Source: Kryptolebias marmoratus
Taxonomy: Eukaryota; Chordata; Actinopteri; Cyprinodontiformes; Rivulidae
Reading direction: 5' to 3'
Length of the DNA stretch: 64,000 nt
Assembly: GCF_001649575.2 (NCBI RefSeq)
Contig: NC_051435.1
Coordinates: 2,602,578 to 2,666,577 of the forward strand
Shown here: positions 50,177 to 64,000 of the stretch, one piece after another
Position numbering within the stretch: the stretch's first letter is position 1
Layout: each line of letters opens with the position of its first letter
Notes under the pieces: model-generated
What the model saw: the letters and a program-made list of their open reading frames with translations, nothing else
What the model was told of the DNA's origin: nothing
Database searches by the model: none
Program-made: the position numbers and the translations under genes

Positions 50177-50539
50177 ACACTACCACCCAGTGGACGGGAA
50201 GCAGAATGCAGCTGGCTTGAGAAAAACTAATAAAAACTGCATTTTCTACTTTTTATAGCACGTATTTTATTTATCACATCATACATAATACAAAATACAG
50301 GACAGCTTTATAGCAATAACTATCAGTAGTTGTTTTCTGTATGATTTTAGTCTCTTATTGTTGGTAGAATACCATTACAGTCCTTTTTTTATTGTAGGTT
50401 TTATGGCATGTGATTTGTTTGTTACAATAAAGATAATTTGTTTTAACAAACGTGTGTTAATGTAGAACAAACTTTAATATAGTCATGGCAAAAAGTGAGT
50501 ACATCCTCTTTTAATTCTAAGATTTTTCACGTTATGAAC

Positions 50540-50950
50540 CTCCTTCAGCTGCAGGAACTCTCAGTGGGTTCCTGTTTGTGTCTCTCATGGTTGTGGAGGA
50601 GTTGTGGCCCACTCTTCTTTCCAGCGTTGCTTCAGCTCATTGGTTCCTGTTTGTCTCTCTCATGGTTGTGGAGGAGTTGTGGCCCACTCTTCTTTCCAGC
50701 GTTGCTTCAGCTCATTGGTTTCTGCTCAGCTCTCTGAGGTTCTGGTTCTGGTTCTGGACCGTTCTGCTGTGTTTGGGATCATTGTCCTGTTTGTCGGACA
50801 GATGGCCTCACATCTGACTCCAGAATCAGCCCAAACCATCAGCCCTCCACCACCGTGCTGACAGCCGCAGTGCATTCTGGGTAAACATCTGTCTTTTTGT
50901 CCCAGAAGTCTTGTGGTTCCTTCAAGTCGAGCTGCCATGTTGTTTTCAGA
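50540..50950 (-). mobile_element. Tc1-derived compound repeat, copy 5
   Basis: Minus-strand copy with a direct duplication of a 66-bp block (about 50567-50632 and 50633-50698). Read on the minus strand it keeps CAGGACAATGATCCCAAACA, encoding QDNDPKH, the conserved second-Asp region of Tc1 transposases, shifted out of frame from the GGGGLMVWA part. This copy ties the compound repeat to the Tc1 family. Confidence 0.8.
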
Positions 50951-51481
50951 GAGAAGAGGTTTCCTGCTGCAGCCCTTTAATCAAGCCATGCTTGTTGATG
51001 TCACCCTGTCTCAGAGACACTTTGCTAAGAGTTAGAACTCCCTCGCTGTTTAGATAACATGTTCATCTGTGCAGACCGTGTCTGTCTATGAATGTAATGT
51101 TTTGTCTACTACTGCCTCAGCTGCTGCGGCTCTCAGGGAGAGATCCAGAAACCGTCCTGTAAATAACTCAGAACACTCCCAGTTACTGAATTTCTAAACG
51201 CAGGACCCCTGGTGGTGTATTTAAACACTTAGATATGTGCACTTTTCCAAACACATCATCATATATTAGGATCTATGATGAAATGTTGACCCTTAAAGTG
51301 AACTTGTGTAAAAAGGGTGCGCACCTCATTAAATAAAGTGATCAATTGCACCAGTTATCAAAATAAGATAAGAGGCAGGGAGCCGCCGCAATCAAGGCGT
51401 GGTCACCCGACAACTCCTGAACATAAAAAAACAAACTCGGAGGTGAAAGGAAAACACAAACGACAGATAATCTGTGGTTTA

Positions 51482-51487
51482 TTTATT
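51482..51487 (-). terminator. Polyadenylation signal of the first His-rich gene
   Basis: AATAAA on the minus strand, about 90 nt past the stop codon at 51574; a second overlapping AATAAA is at 51478-51483. Confidence 0.5.
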
Positions 51488-51573
51488 CAAACTGATCATG
51501 AGTCACACAGACTGATAACATCTTCTCAGATCGTTGTTAGAAGGAACGCCGTAGGAGGCCGCAGGGTTTCCGT

Positions 51574-52276
51574 TTAATCAGAATCGCTGCTGCAGGAGCT
51601 GCTGGACGACTAAATGAAATAAAACAAAACAAAATCAAGAAGTCAGTTAACCCAGGGAACTGATCTCAAGTCAGTTTGTTTTATTTTAAGTCAAACAGTT
51701 TTAAAAATGGCCGTAATATTTAGCCCATATATATATATATATATTTGCCTCATTGCATGTAGCTGAAATTAATGATAAACTGAATTATTTTGGATTCAAT
51801 AAATCAGGATTGAACAGATTCTTCTCACCCCGTGGCCGTCCTTTCCTTTCTTGTGACAGTGGCTGTGCTTGTGGCCGTGCTTGTGCTTGTGTTTGTGCTT
51901 CTTCTTGTCCTTGTCCTTGTGTCCATGTCCGTGGCATGCACCGTGTCCATGCTCATGTCCATGTCCATGGCAAGGACCGTGCCCATGTCCATGCTCATGT
52001 CCATGCCCATGTCCATGCCCATGTCCATGGTCGTGTCCATGTCCATGTCCATGTCCCTGACCACAACACGGACCGGATCCGTGTCCAGGGGGACAGTTTG
52101 ACATTTGTGGAGGAAATGCGGGGTTGCCACCTGGATACTGGTGCCCTAAACACAAAGAACACAAAGACGGGGACATTTATGTGTCCCTGCTTCCTAAAGA
52201 ACACACGAATATCAAGAATACGTAAAGTCATCCCATAATCCCGTAACCCCGGGTTACCTTGGTTTTGCCCGTACAT
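51574..52276 (-). CDS. Histidine/glycine-rich protein, PRR13-like, 123 aa (copy A)
   Basis: Coding exons on the minus strand are 52258-52276, 51829-52145 and 51574-51609; phases agree. The protein begins MYGQNQGHQYPGGNPAFPP, then has Cys-containing GPCCGQ, a run of GH, DH and EH dipeptides, KDKDKKKHKHKHKH, CHKKGKDGHG, and the tail SSSSSCSSDSD. The phrase GNPAFPP, the Lys/His stretch and the acidic Ser tail match PRR13 (TXR1) as I remember it, but the Gly-His core is not typical of PRR13. I therefore call it PRR13-like, not PRR13. High His and Cys content suggests binding of Zn, Ni or Cu, as an inference. A noncoding 5' exon probably ends at 52370. The second copy lies 3 kb away on the same strand with identical coding-exon phases. 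No signal peptide or membrane segment. Confidence 0.75.
51726..51744. repeat. (AT)n microsatellite
   Basis: Nine or ten AT dinucleotides in the intron between the last two coding exons of the first His-rich gene. Confidence 0.9.
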
Positions 52277-52410
52277 TCAGGAAGGCCCGCTGAGACGTCA
52301 GATTCTGAAAGAGAAAAACTGTTTACTGTAAAGTAAAGTCTTTGATTCACACCGGGGAGAGTTTCGGACCTGCTCTGAGAGGATCCTGTGATGCAGCTCA
52401 AACCCCTCGC

Positions 52411-52422
52411 TTCTTTTTATGC
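52411..52422 (-). promoter_or_regulatory. TATA-like box of the first His-rich gene
   Basis: Minus-strand GCATAAAAAGAA about 140 nt upstream of the start codon. The second gene has ACATAAAAAGAG in the equivalent place, so the element is shared by both copies. Confidence 0.6.
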
Positions 52423-52671
52423 TCCGCTGCACCCTCAACCCGAACATGACCTCGTCACGCCGTCAGGGGCGGGGCGGGTCTCCGCTGCCTTCTGGACGCT
52501 GTTGCTCGGTGACCTATGTGAGAGTTTGGGTAATAATTAACGAACCATAAACTGTCCTCTCCTCGGACACACACCCTCCTCCTTTCTGAGGCAACATCTA
52601 CGTGCGCGCTCGCTTCACCTTTTTCTGTATGTCCTGCTTTATGCACGTCAAAAGACCTTTTTTAAATCTTC

Positions 52672-52860
52672 CCAGATTCACCCTGAAGGTCAGACCGTGC
52701 AGCGCTCAGGGACTCCACAGGCCTCAGTTAGCGGGTTAAAGGTCAAAGGTCATGGCTTGTTTGGACATTCGCAGAAAAACAAACACAGCATACCAGCTGA
52801 AACACCTCATGGCAACTGTTGAGCACGGTGGTGGAGGGCTGATGGTTTGGGCCTGCTGAG
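52672..52860 (+). mobile_element. Tc1-derived compound repeat, copy 6 (short)
   Basis: Contains ATTCACCCTGAAGGTCAGAC, a CAGTTAGCGGGTTAAAGGTC variant and the GGTGGAGGGCTGATGGTTTG stretch. It is a truncated copy lying between the two His-rich genes. Confidence 0.75.
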
Positions 52861-53639
52861 AGTTCCTGCTGCTGAAGCTTTTCTTGTGTCTTTTTGTTTT
52901 ATTGAGGTCGGCTTTGAATCATTTTAGAACCTGATAAAGATCAGATTATCTTTTATTACGTCTGGATAAATAAAACCCCAGAATTGCGACATCATTACCC
53001 TGTTTTTGTTTTGTTTTTTTTCCGCCATGACTGTTCCTCGCACCGATCGAGCTCAGTCTCCCATGAAGAGGGAAAAATAATTCACCTCGATAAACCAGAA
53101 GAGCCACAATCCAGATCCAGTTCCAAGAACAAACCTTTTGTCAATAAAAGATAAAATCTGGAGTCAGGTGATTGATACGCTGTGAGCTGCAGGGCGTGTA
53201 GCTAAAACAACGCTCCCGGACAAAGGTCTTCAAGATAATAAAAAAATCAGATTTTTCAACGAGGCAAACAGAAAAACAAGAACCAAATAAGGTGAATAAA
53301 GAAGAAACATTTCAGGGAATGGTTTCTTATCTAACCCAGTGGGAGTAAATAATAATTAATATCCCAAAGAGACAATCACTCTGATTTAAAAATGATCATT
53401 TCTGACTTTAATAAACGGGCGGCGCCAGAACTACCAACGTTTCCTGTGAGACAAAGAGACAAAGCTGCTAACTTATTAACCAGAACTGGGCTGAAGCAGA
53501 GAGGAAAAGGCAGCGGACACCAAAATAAAGTCTGACTCAGCAGCCGCGCTGGTGTTTTCCCGTTTTTGTATTTTTTGTGCTATTTTAGCCGTTCATATAG
53601 TGAACCAAAATAAAATAGAATGAAACGAGTGGTCCGTGG

Positions 53640-53925
53640 TGGCGGTATGGGCAGGAGACAAACACAGGAGCATTTTATTGATGCACAGAGATACAGTGAC
53701 AAGATCCTGAGGCCCATTAATTCACAACCATCGCCTCATGATCACACACTGAGCATGTTTGGGACGCTGTGGATCAGCGTATACAACAGTGTGGTCCAGT
53801 TCCTGACTTTATCCAGCAGCCATTGAAGAGGAGTGGGCCACGATCAACAACCTGATCAACTCTGTTTGAAGGAGATGTGCTGCGCTGCGTGACGTCACAC
53901 CAGATACTGACCCCCCCGGCACAGT
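53640..53925 (+). mobile_element. Decayed Tc1-like transposase 3' fragment
   Basis: In order: GATCCTGAGGCCCATTAATT, TCATGATCACACACTGAGCATGTTTGGGACGCT, GCAGCCATTGAAGAGGAGTGGG and TCAACAACCTGATCAACTCT. These match the C-terminal half of a Tc1-like transposase (motifs EHVWD and IEEEW), with a deletion in the middle and frameshifts. Confidence 0.75.
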
Positions 53926-54234
53926 AAAGGTAAACATTTTAGAGCAGACTTTTATTGTGGCGGTCCTGAGGCGCACCTGTGCAGTAATCCTGCTGTCCAA
54001 TCAGCATCTCCCACACCTGGGAGGTGAGGGAGAAACGCCCGCTGGCGCAGATTTACTCTAATTTATGAACAATGTTTAAGGGAAAAAGGCCGATTGTTTA
54101 CGTAGAAAAAGTCTTATTTCTTTGAGTTCAGCTCATGAAAAATGGGAACAAAAACAAAAGAGGAGATGGATGCTGAGAGTTTTTATTTTTGTAACTTTAG
54201 TACTTTTCAAAACATTTACCTTTTATTTACAAAT

Positions 54235-54650
54235 ATTAAGCTAAACCTTTGCTGCATTTAGCTAGCATCTTCTTAAGTTTTAGCTAGCTTTTTGCTACCA
54301 TTCTGCAACTTTTAGGTTTTAGCTAGCCTACTGCTACTTTTAGCTTGTTTCTGGCTGTTTACATTTACTGCTTTTAATTAGCATGTTGCTACTTTTAGCT
54401 ACAGTTCTGCTGGTTTTAGTTTCTAGCTTGTTTTGCTACTTTTAGCTTAGCTTTTGCTAGCTACCATTTAGTTATCCTTTTGTTGCTTTAGCTAGCCTTT
54501 AGTTACTGTTAGCATTTAGCTGGCTTTTAGCTTTTACCAACACTTTTTCTACTTTCAGCTGTTAGCTTTCATTCTGCTACTCTGAGCTAGCTGTTAGCTT
54601 CTTCTAGTCTTTAGCTACCCTTTTTGCTTCTATAGCTTTTAGCTAAAATG
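54235..54650. repeat. Degenerate TTTTAGC-type repeat
   Basis: Phrases TTTTAGCTAGC, GCTACTTTTAGCTT and TTTAGCTAGCCTTT repeat irregularly, between the two His-rich genes. Confidence 0.8.
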
Positions 54651-54855
54651 ATCTTTTAACGCCCAAAAGGTTTAAATAAAGAGTTTAATATTAAAACTTT
54701 AGGCCTCATTAAAGTGTTTAAAGTCCAGATCTAAAAAGTTAAAAGTCACAATCTGACCATAATTCTGAATAAAGAGTTGTGAAACTAAAAACATGGGATT
54801 TATAGGAATAAAAAAAGAGTCAGTTCAGTTTCACTCTGAATTTTATTTCCCAGAT

Positions 54856-54861
54856 TTTATT
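54856..54861 (-). terminator. Polyadenylation signal of the second His-rich gene
   Basis: AATAAA on the minus strand about 170 nt past the stop codon at 55029; another lies at 54842-54847. Confidence 0.45.
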
Positions 54862-55028
54862 CAAAGGCCACACAACCAATAATAACCCATTCTGCTTCAC
54901 GCATCAGATAAAAACTCGATTAAATTCCCCGAAAATGCGAAGTACACTGAAGTGAAAGGCTCCCTGATCTGATTCCAGTCAGATGTTGGTGAAAGGACTG
55001 AAAGGAGAGGAAAGCTGCTTCCAGGCTT

Positions 55029-56137
55029 CTAGTCCGAGTCGCTGCTGCAGGAGCTGCTGCCAGACTGAGGACGAAGACAAACACCAGCAGACGTTATTCT
55101 GATCCGTTCCACATTCAAGTGTAGAAATAACAGAATTAACTCCCTCCACTGGAATCATACAGTCCCTGACATACGTATGTTTCAAAATAAAAGCTTAAAA
55201 TGTGAAATCTGCAGGTCTGAATCTCACCCCTTTGCAATCCCGGCCCTTCTTGTGACATTTGGTATGCTTGTGACCATGCTTGTGCCTGCGGGTCCGCTTC
55301 TGATCGTGAGTTTTACCACCGCAAGGTCCGTGTCCGTGTCCACCATGTCCATGTCCATGTCCTCCATGTCCATGTCCACCATGTCCATGTCCATGTCCAC
55401 CATGGCCATGCCCACCTGGTGCAATTAAACCAAACAGATTATTGACAGAATGGACACAAAAATCCAACGTTTACCTCTGATTTCTTTATATTTTACTTTA
55501 AAACAGACTTTTTTATAAATCTTTGAAAGCGGTCTTGATCTACTGGGTTCTCCAGACGTTCTGAAGCTGGCGGAGATGCAGGTGGACGCCTCTGACCATC
55601 AGACCACAACATCCAGACCATTTTCTGAGGTTTTCGTTTGTTGAAACCATTTAACTCTGGTTTGTCCGTTTAGTTTAGGAGCTTTTTTATACCTGAATGA
55701 CTCATGGGTCAGAGATGGGTTGACACAAAACACAATTTACCAAAAAAAAAACCTTTTAAATGGGATTTTTCAGCTCTTTGTTACTAGCATCCTGTCACAA
55801 AGACACAATTTGTCCTCATCCCTTTAGCTGTCTCTTAGGTTTTTCTTTGATTTGTTCTTGCTTGTTAAAAACTTGACTTTCAGGTACGGTTTGTCTGCTG
55901 GACACCACGCTAAGACGTGCCAAAAAGCAGGACTGAAAGTGAGCGAAACAGCAGCCAAAGTCCAAAGGAGAACTTTGAAGGACCTTTAGAAAGCCCAAAG
56001 AACTACTGGTCAAGATTACAAAAAAAAGACTTGCTCTTCTGCAGCAAACATTTGTAAAAAGTAGGAAGCTGATAAATGTTTTTGCACAGAACTGTGTTTA
56101 GTAGGAAGTGGTATTTACCGTGACATTGTTTGTCCAT
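55029..56137 (-). CDS. Histidine/glycine-rich protein, PRR13-like, 80 aa (copy B)
   Basis: Coding exons on the minus strand are 56119-56137, 55228-55415 and 55029-55064; phases match copy A exactly (19 nt, long exon, 36 nt). The protein starts MDKQCHGGHGHGGHGHG, continues with GGHGHG repeats, then GPCGGKTHDQKRTRRHKHGHK, TKCHKKGRDCKG and the tail SGSSSCSSDSD. It lacks the GNPAFPP segment of copy A, has fewer KHKH units and a cleaner Gly-Gly-His rhythm. The 5' UTR is spliced: a likely first exon ends at 56298 and the second starts at 56163. A small, soluble, very basic and His-rich product is predicted; metal binding is inferred from composition only. The PRR13 link rests on shared structure with copy A and on the Lys/His plus Ser-Asp tail. 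Confidence 0.72.
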
Positions 56138-56360
56138 CTCAGAAGTTCAGAGCGCAGAAATACCTGTTGATGAAAACAGAGACAATTAAAAACTCCAATA
56201 AACCATCGCTCTTATCAATAATACTGCACCTAATGACCACCGTGCTCTGCACACAGAAGGTCTTAGCTGTGTTTTTGAAAGCTGCAGATGAACAAACCTT
56301 CAGTGGCGTTGTGATCAGGAGGACTTCCTGTTTGCAGGTGAGCTATTCCACATCTGGAAG

Positions 56361-56372
56361 CTCTTTTTATGT
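56361..56372 (-). promoter_or_regulatory. TATA-like box of the second His-rich gene
   Basis: Minus-strand ACATAAAAAGAG, with a predicted start of transcription near 56340 and a plausible donor (GAAG/GTTTGT) at 56298. Confidence 0.6.
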
Positions 56373-56419
56373 GATGCCACGCCTCAACCGGAGCCCATAC
56401 TTTCTGCATCGTTTCTGAG

Positions 56420-57350
56420 AAAAACTCTTTGTTTGGTGTTCACAACCCATGACTGAACAAAGTTTCATGTTGTTTTTAAGTTACAGGATTGATCCACGAC
56501 TCACCTGACCCAACATATTAATTATATTAGAGCTTCAGGAAGTAGATTTATTTCTTGCAATCTACCTCAAATCTGTTTTTCTTGAGTTTTTTTTCTAGTT
56601 GTGACTTTGAAACGTGACACCAAAACCGGTATTTTTACATTTTCTGCAGAAATGTGGTTGCAGTCATGCTTTAGGAAACCAAAGTTCATGTCATTGTAAG
56701 GCGTTGGCTGAAGAAATGTTTCCTGAAAGCTCTAGATGACAATCAAATCTCACAAATCAAGTCTCCTGTCAAGATTTTATTCCTCCAAAGTTGCACGATA
56801 AACATCACTGACTGCTGTACCATCAGTGTTTTCCTGCAATATGTTCGTTGTCTACTAGGTGGCAGCGTTGTCAGTCTAAAATCCAGTATTTAGTCAAACC
56901 ACACTTTATCTCTTATTACTTTCAAGAAATATCAGTGTTAGCATGTTACTCTGAGTCAAAACTCTAACTAAAAAAATCTTACAAAAACAGCTTTCCTACA
57001 GAGAAGTAAAAAAAAAAAAGGTTTCCATAACTGAGATTGTAGTTGTTTCATCTATCAAGACAATTAATGCCACATATAAGTAAATTAATATAATGTGAAT
57101 GTTGACTCAGTTTTGTTTCCTGTTATGTTGTTTGAAATGTAAATACTTTTGCAGACGTTGTGCTTTTTTAGCCATCCTTATATGAAACCATTTGTCTTCT
57201 GCAGATGGCTGCTGTGACGTTTGGTTGTTGTAATTTTTCTTCTTTTTAAAACATTTAACTTCATTTACAAATACATTCCACACAGAAATCCATTAAGATC
57301 TTTTAATTTACTTCAAAAACATTGTTCTCCTTCAAATCTGCTTCAGGATT
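56420..57350. other. Intergenic DNA between copy B and lss
   Basis: AT-rich, no gene recognised. No inverted-end element was identified. Confidence 0.4.
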
Positions 57351-57359
57351 CTGGCTCTG

Positions 57360-57720
57360 TTTCGTGTTTTTAAGCTACTTTTAGCTTTTTGCTTGTGTTT
57401 TGCTCCTTTTAGCTTCTGGCTAGCCTTTGGGTACTTTTAGCTAGCCTTTTCTTACTTTCTGATGTTAACTAGCAATTTGCTACTATTAGCTTTAAGCTTG
57501 TCTATAGCTACTTTAGTTTTTAGCTACTGTTCTTCTTGTTTTAGCTAGCCTTTTGCTACTTTTAGCTTGTCATTTTACTACTTGTAGTTTTAAGCTAGCC
57601 TTGTGCCTTGTGCTATATTAAGCTTTTAGTTAGACTTTTACTACTTTCAGTAGGCTTTGGCTACTTTTGGCTTTTAGCTCGTGTTCTGCTTCTGTTTATT
57701 TTAAGTTTTTCCAGCTTCTT
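57360..57720. repeat. Degenerate TTTTAGC-type repeat upstream of lss
   Basis: Phrases GCTACTTTTAGCTTTTTGC, TTTTAGCTAGCCTTTTGCTAC and TTTTAGCTTGTC repeat, about 560 bp before the lss start codon. Confidence 0.8.
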
Positions 57721-57994
57721 TAGCAGTATTCATGCTGCATTGTTGCAGAAAATGCAGTTTGTTAAAGCAGAATTCGTTTCTACGAGAAATTAGCCGTTCT
57801 AATATCTACATTTTCCTTGTTACTCATCATAGTTTTCATTTCGCCTATTTTTCTTTAAAGGGATCCTGTGTTTTTTATGTAAATATCCGGTTTGTTGTGA
57901 CATTCGGCCGAAGATGAGCACATGTGTTGTGTTTATCTTAGGAGGAATCTGAATGGACAGCCTCATCATAGACCCGCCTATTTTTTCATCTAAC

Positions 57995-58205
57995 GTTTTT
58001 GTGATTGGCTTACTTGGCCGTGAACCCGCCTTTTTCCACGCCTAGGCGCCTTGCGATTGGACAGTCGGGGCTCTGCTCATGTCTTCCCACCGCTCGCGAG
58101 CCGCTCGAACGGCAGCGCACTGCCTTCTGGGAGCTGTGGTTCTATTTGCGTTGAGGGAAGCTGTGAACATCGACGTTTGGCACTACAACTCCCAGGCAAA
58201 GAGCT
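57995..58205 (+). promoter_or_regulatory. lss promoter: CCAAT boxes and inverted pair of ZNF143-type motifs
   Basis: Two inverted CCAAT boxes (GTGATTGGC near 58000-58008 and GCGATTGGA near 58052-58060) precede the start codon. CTACAACTCCCAG (58183-58195) matches the core of the ZNF143/GFY motif. A near copy in opposite orientation, CTGGGAGCTGTGGT (58127-58140), lies about 45 bp upstream. No TATA box is visible. A classical sterol regulatory element was looked for and not found by eye. Confidence 0.55.
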
Positions 58206-58278
58206 GAAACGGCGGAGTTTCACAAACGCCGGCAAAGAAGTTGATTCGTAGGGTTCGGAGGAGTCCAGTTACGGAGCA

Positions 58279-63909
<5,631 letters not shown>

Positions 63910-64000
63910 GTGAGTCTGTGGAGAGCCGAGTCCAGGCCGTCGCACGTCCCCGTTACCTCTGCCGTCTCACGTCCTCGTTAACTCTGCCGTCTCACGTCCC

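Noticed and set aside
51825..52130. MDMDMD-type and PCPCPC-type open frames overlapping the Gly-His exon
   Set aside because: They are the other frames of the same repeat. Only the Gly-His frame joins in phase with the exons at 52258-52276 and 51574-51609.

Overview
This window is nuclear DNA from a bony fish, very probably a teleost. The genes have many exons, short introns and GT-AG splice sites. The intergenic DNA and introns are full of fish-type DNA-transposon remnants (Tc1-like, hAT-like MITEs), a tRNA-derived SINE and minisatellites. Five runs of N (1033-1132, 5432-5709, 7727-7826, 9013-9312, 44437-45366) mark assembly gaps, all inside repeats. The species cannot be named from the sequence. 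All gene models were made by eye from splice sites, reading-frame continuity and remembered family sequences; no search was run.

Layout from left to right: the 3' part of pms1 (+, 1285-8477, mismatch repair); a repeat-rich spacer; myostatin (-, 17064-19545, complete, 3 exons, 376 aa); D-dopachrome tautomerase ddt (+, 21255-22851, 3 exons, 118 aa); glutathione S-transferase theta gstt1 (+, 24876-27417, 5 exons, 240 aa); c2orf88/smAKAP (+, 30380-30628, 82 aa); hibch (-, 34501-50041, 14 exons, 384 aa); two paralogous histidine/glycine-rich genes that look like divergent PRR13 relatives (-, 51574-52276 and 55029-56137); and the 5' two thirds of lanosterol synthase lss (+, 58279 to beyond the window).

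The order and orientation pms1(+) mstn(-) c2orf88(+) hibch(-) matches the human 2q32 block. This supports calling the myostatin gene the mstnb (MSTN-1) copy. A ddt-gstt1 pair, linked on chromosome 22 in human, sits between mstn and c2orf88 here. The genes do not form a pathway: hibch works in valine breakdown, lss in sterol synthesis, gstt1 and ddt in small-molecule chemistry, c2orf88 anchors PKA, and myostatin is a secreted growth inhibitor.

The least ordinary content is the pair of His/Gly-rich genes, which share exon architecture, a TATA element and a Ser-rich acidic tail. Next are several substitutions at usually invariant positions of the mature myostatin ligand, and a perfect Maf-type palindrome upstream of the myostatin TATA box. 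The repeat landscape is also notable: a degenerate TAGCTAAAAGTAGC-type repeat at eight separate places, a 12-bp CTGCAGACGTCC array, a 1-kb AATTGGACTGA-like array, and six copies of a compound Tc1-derived repeat.
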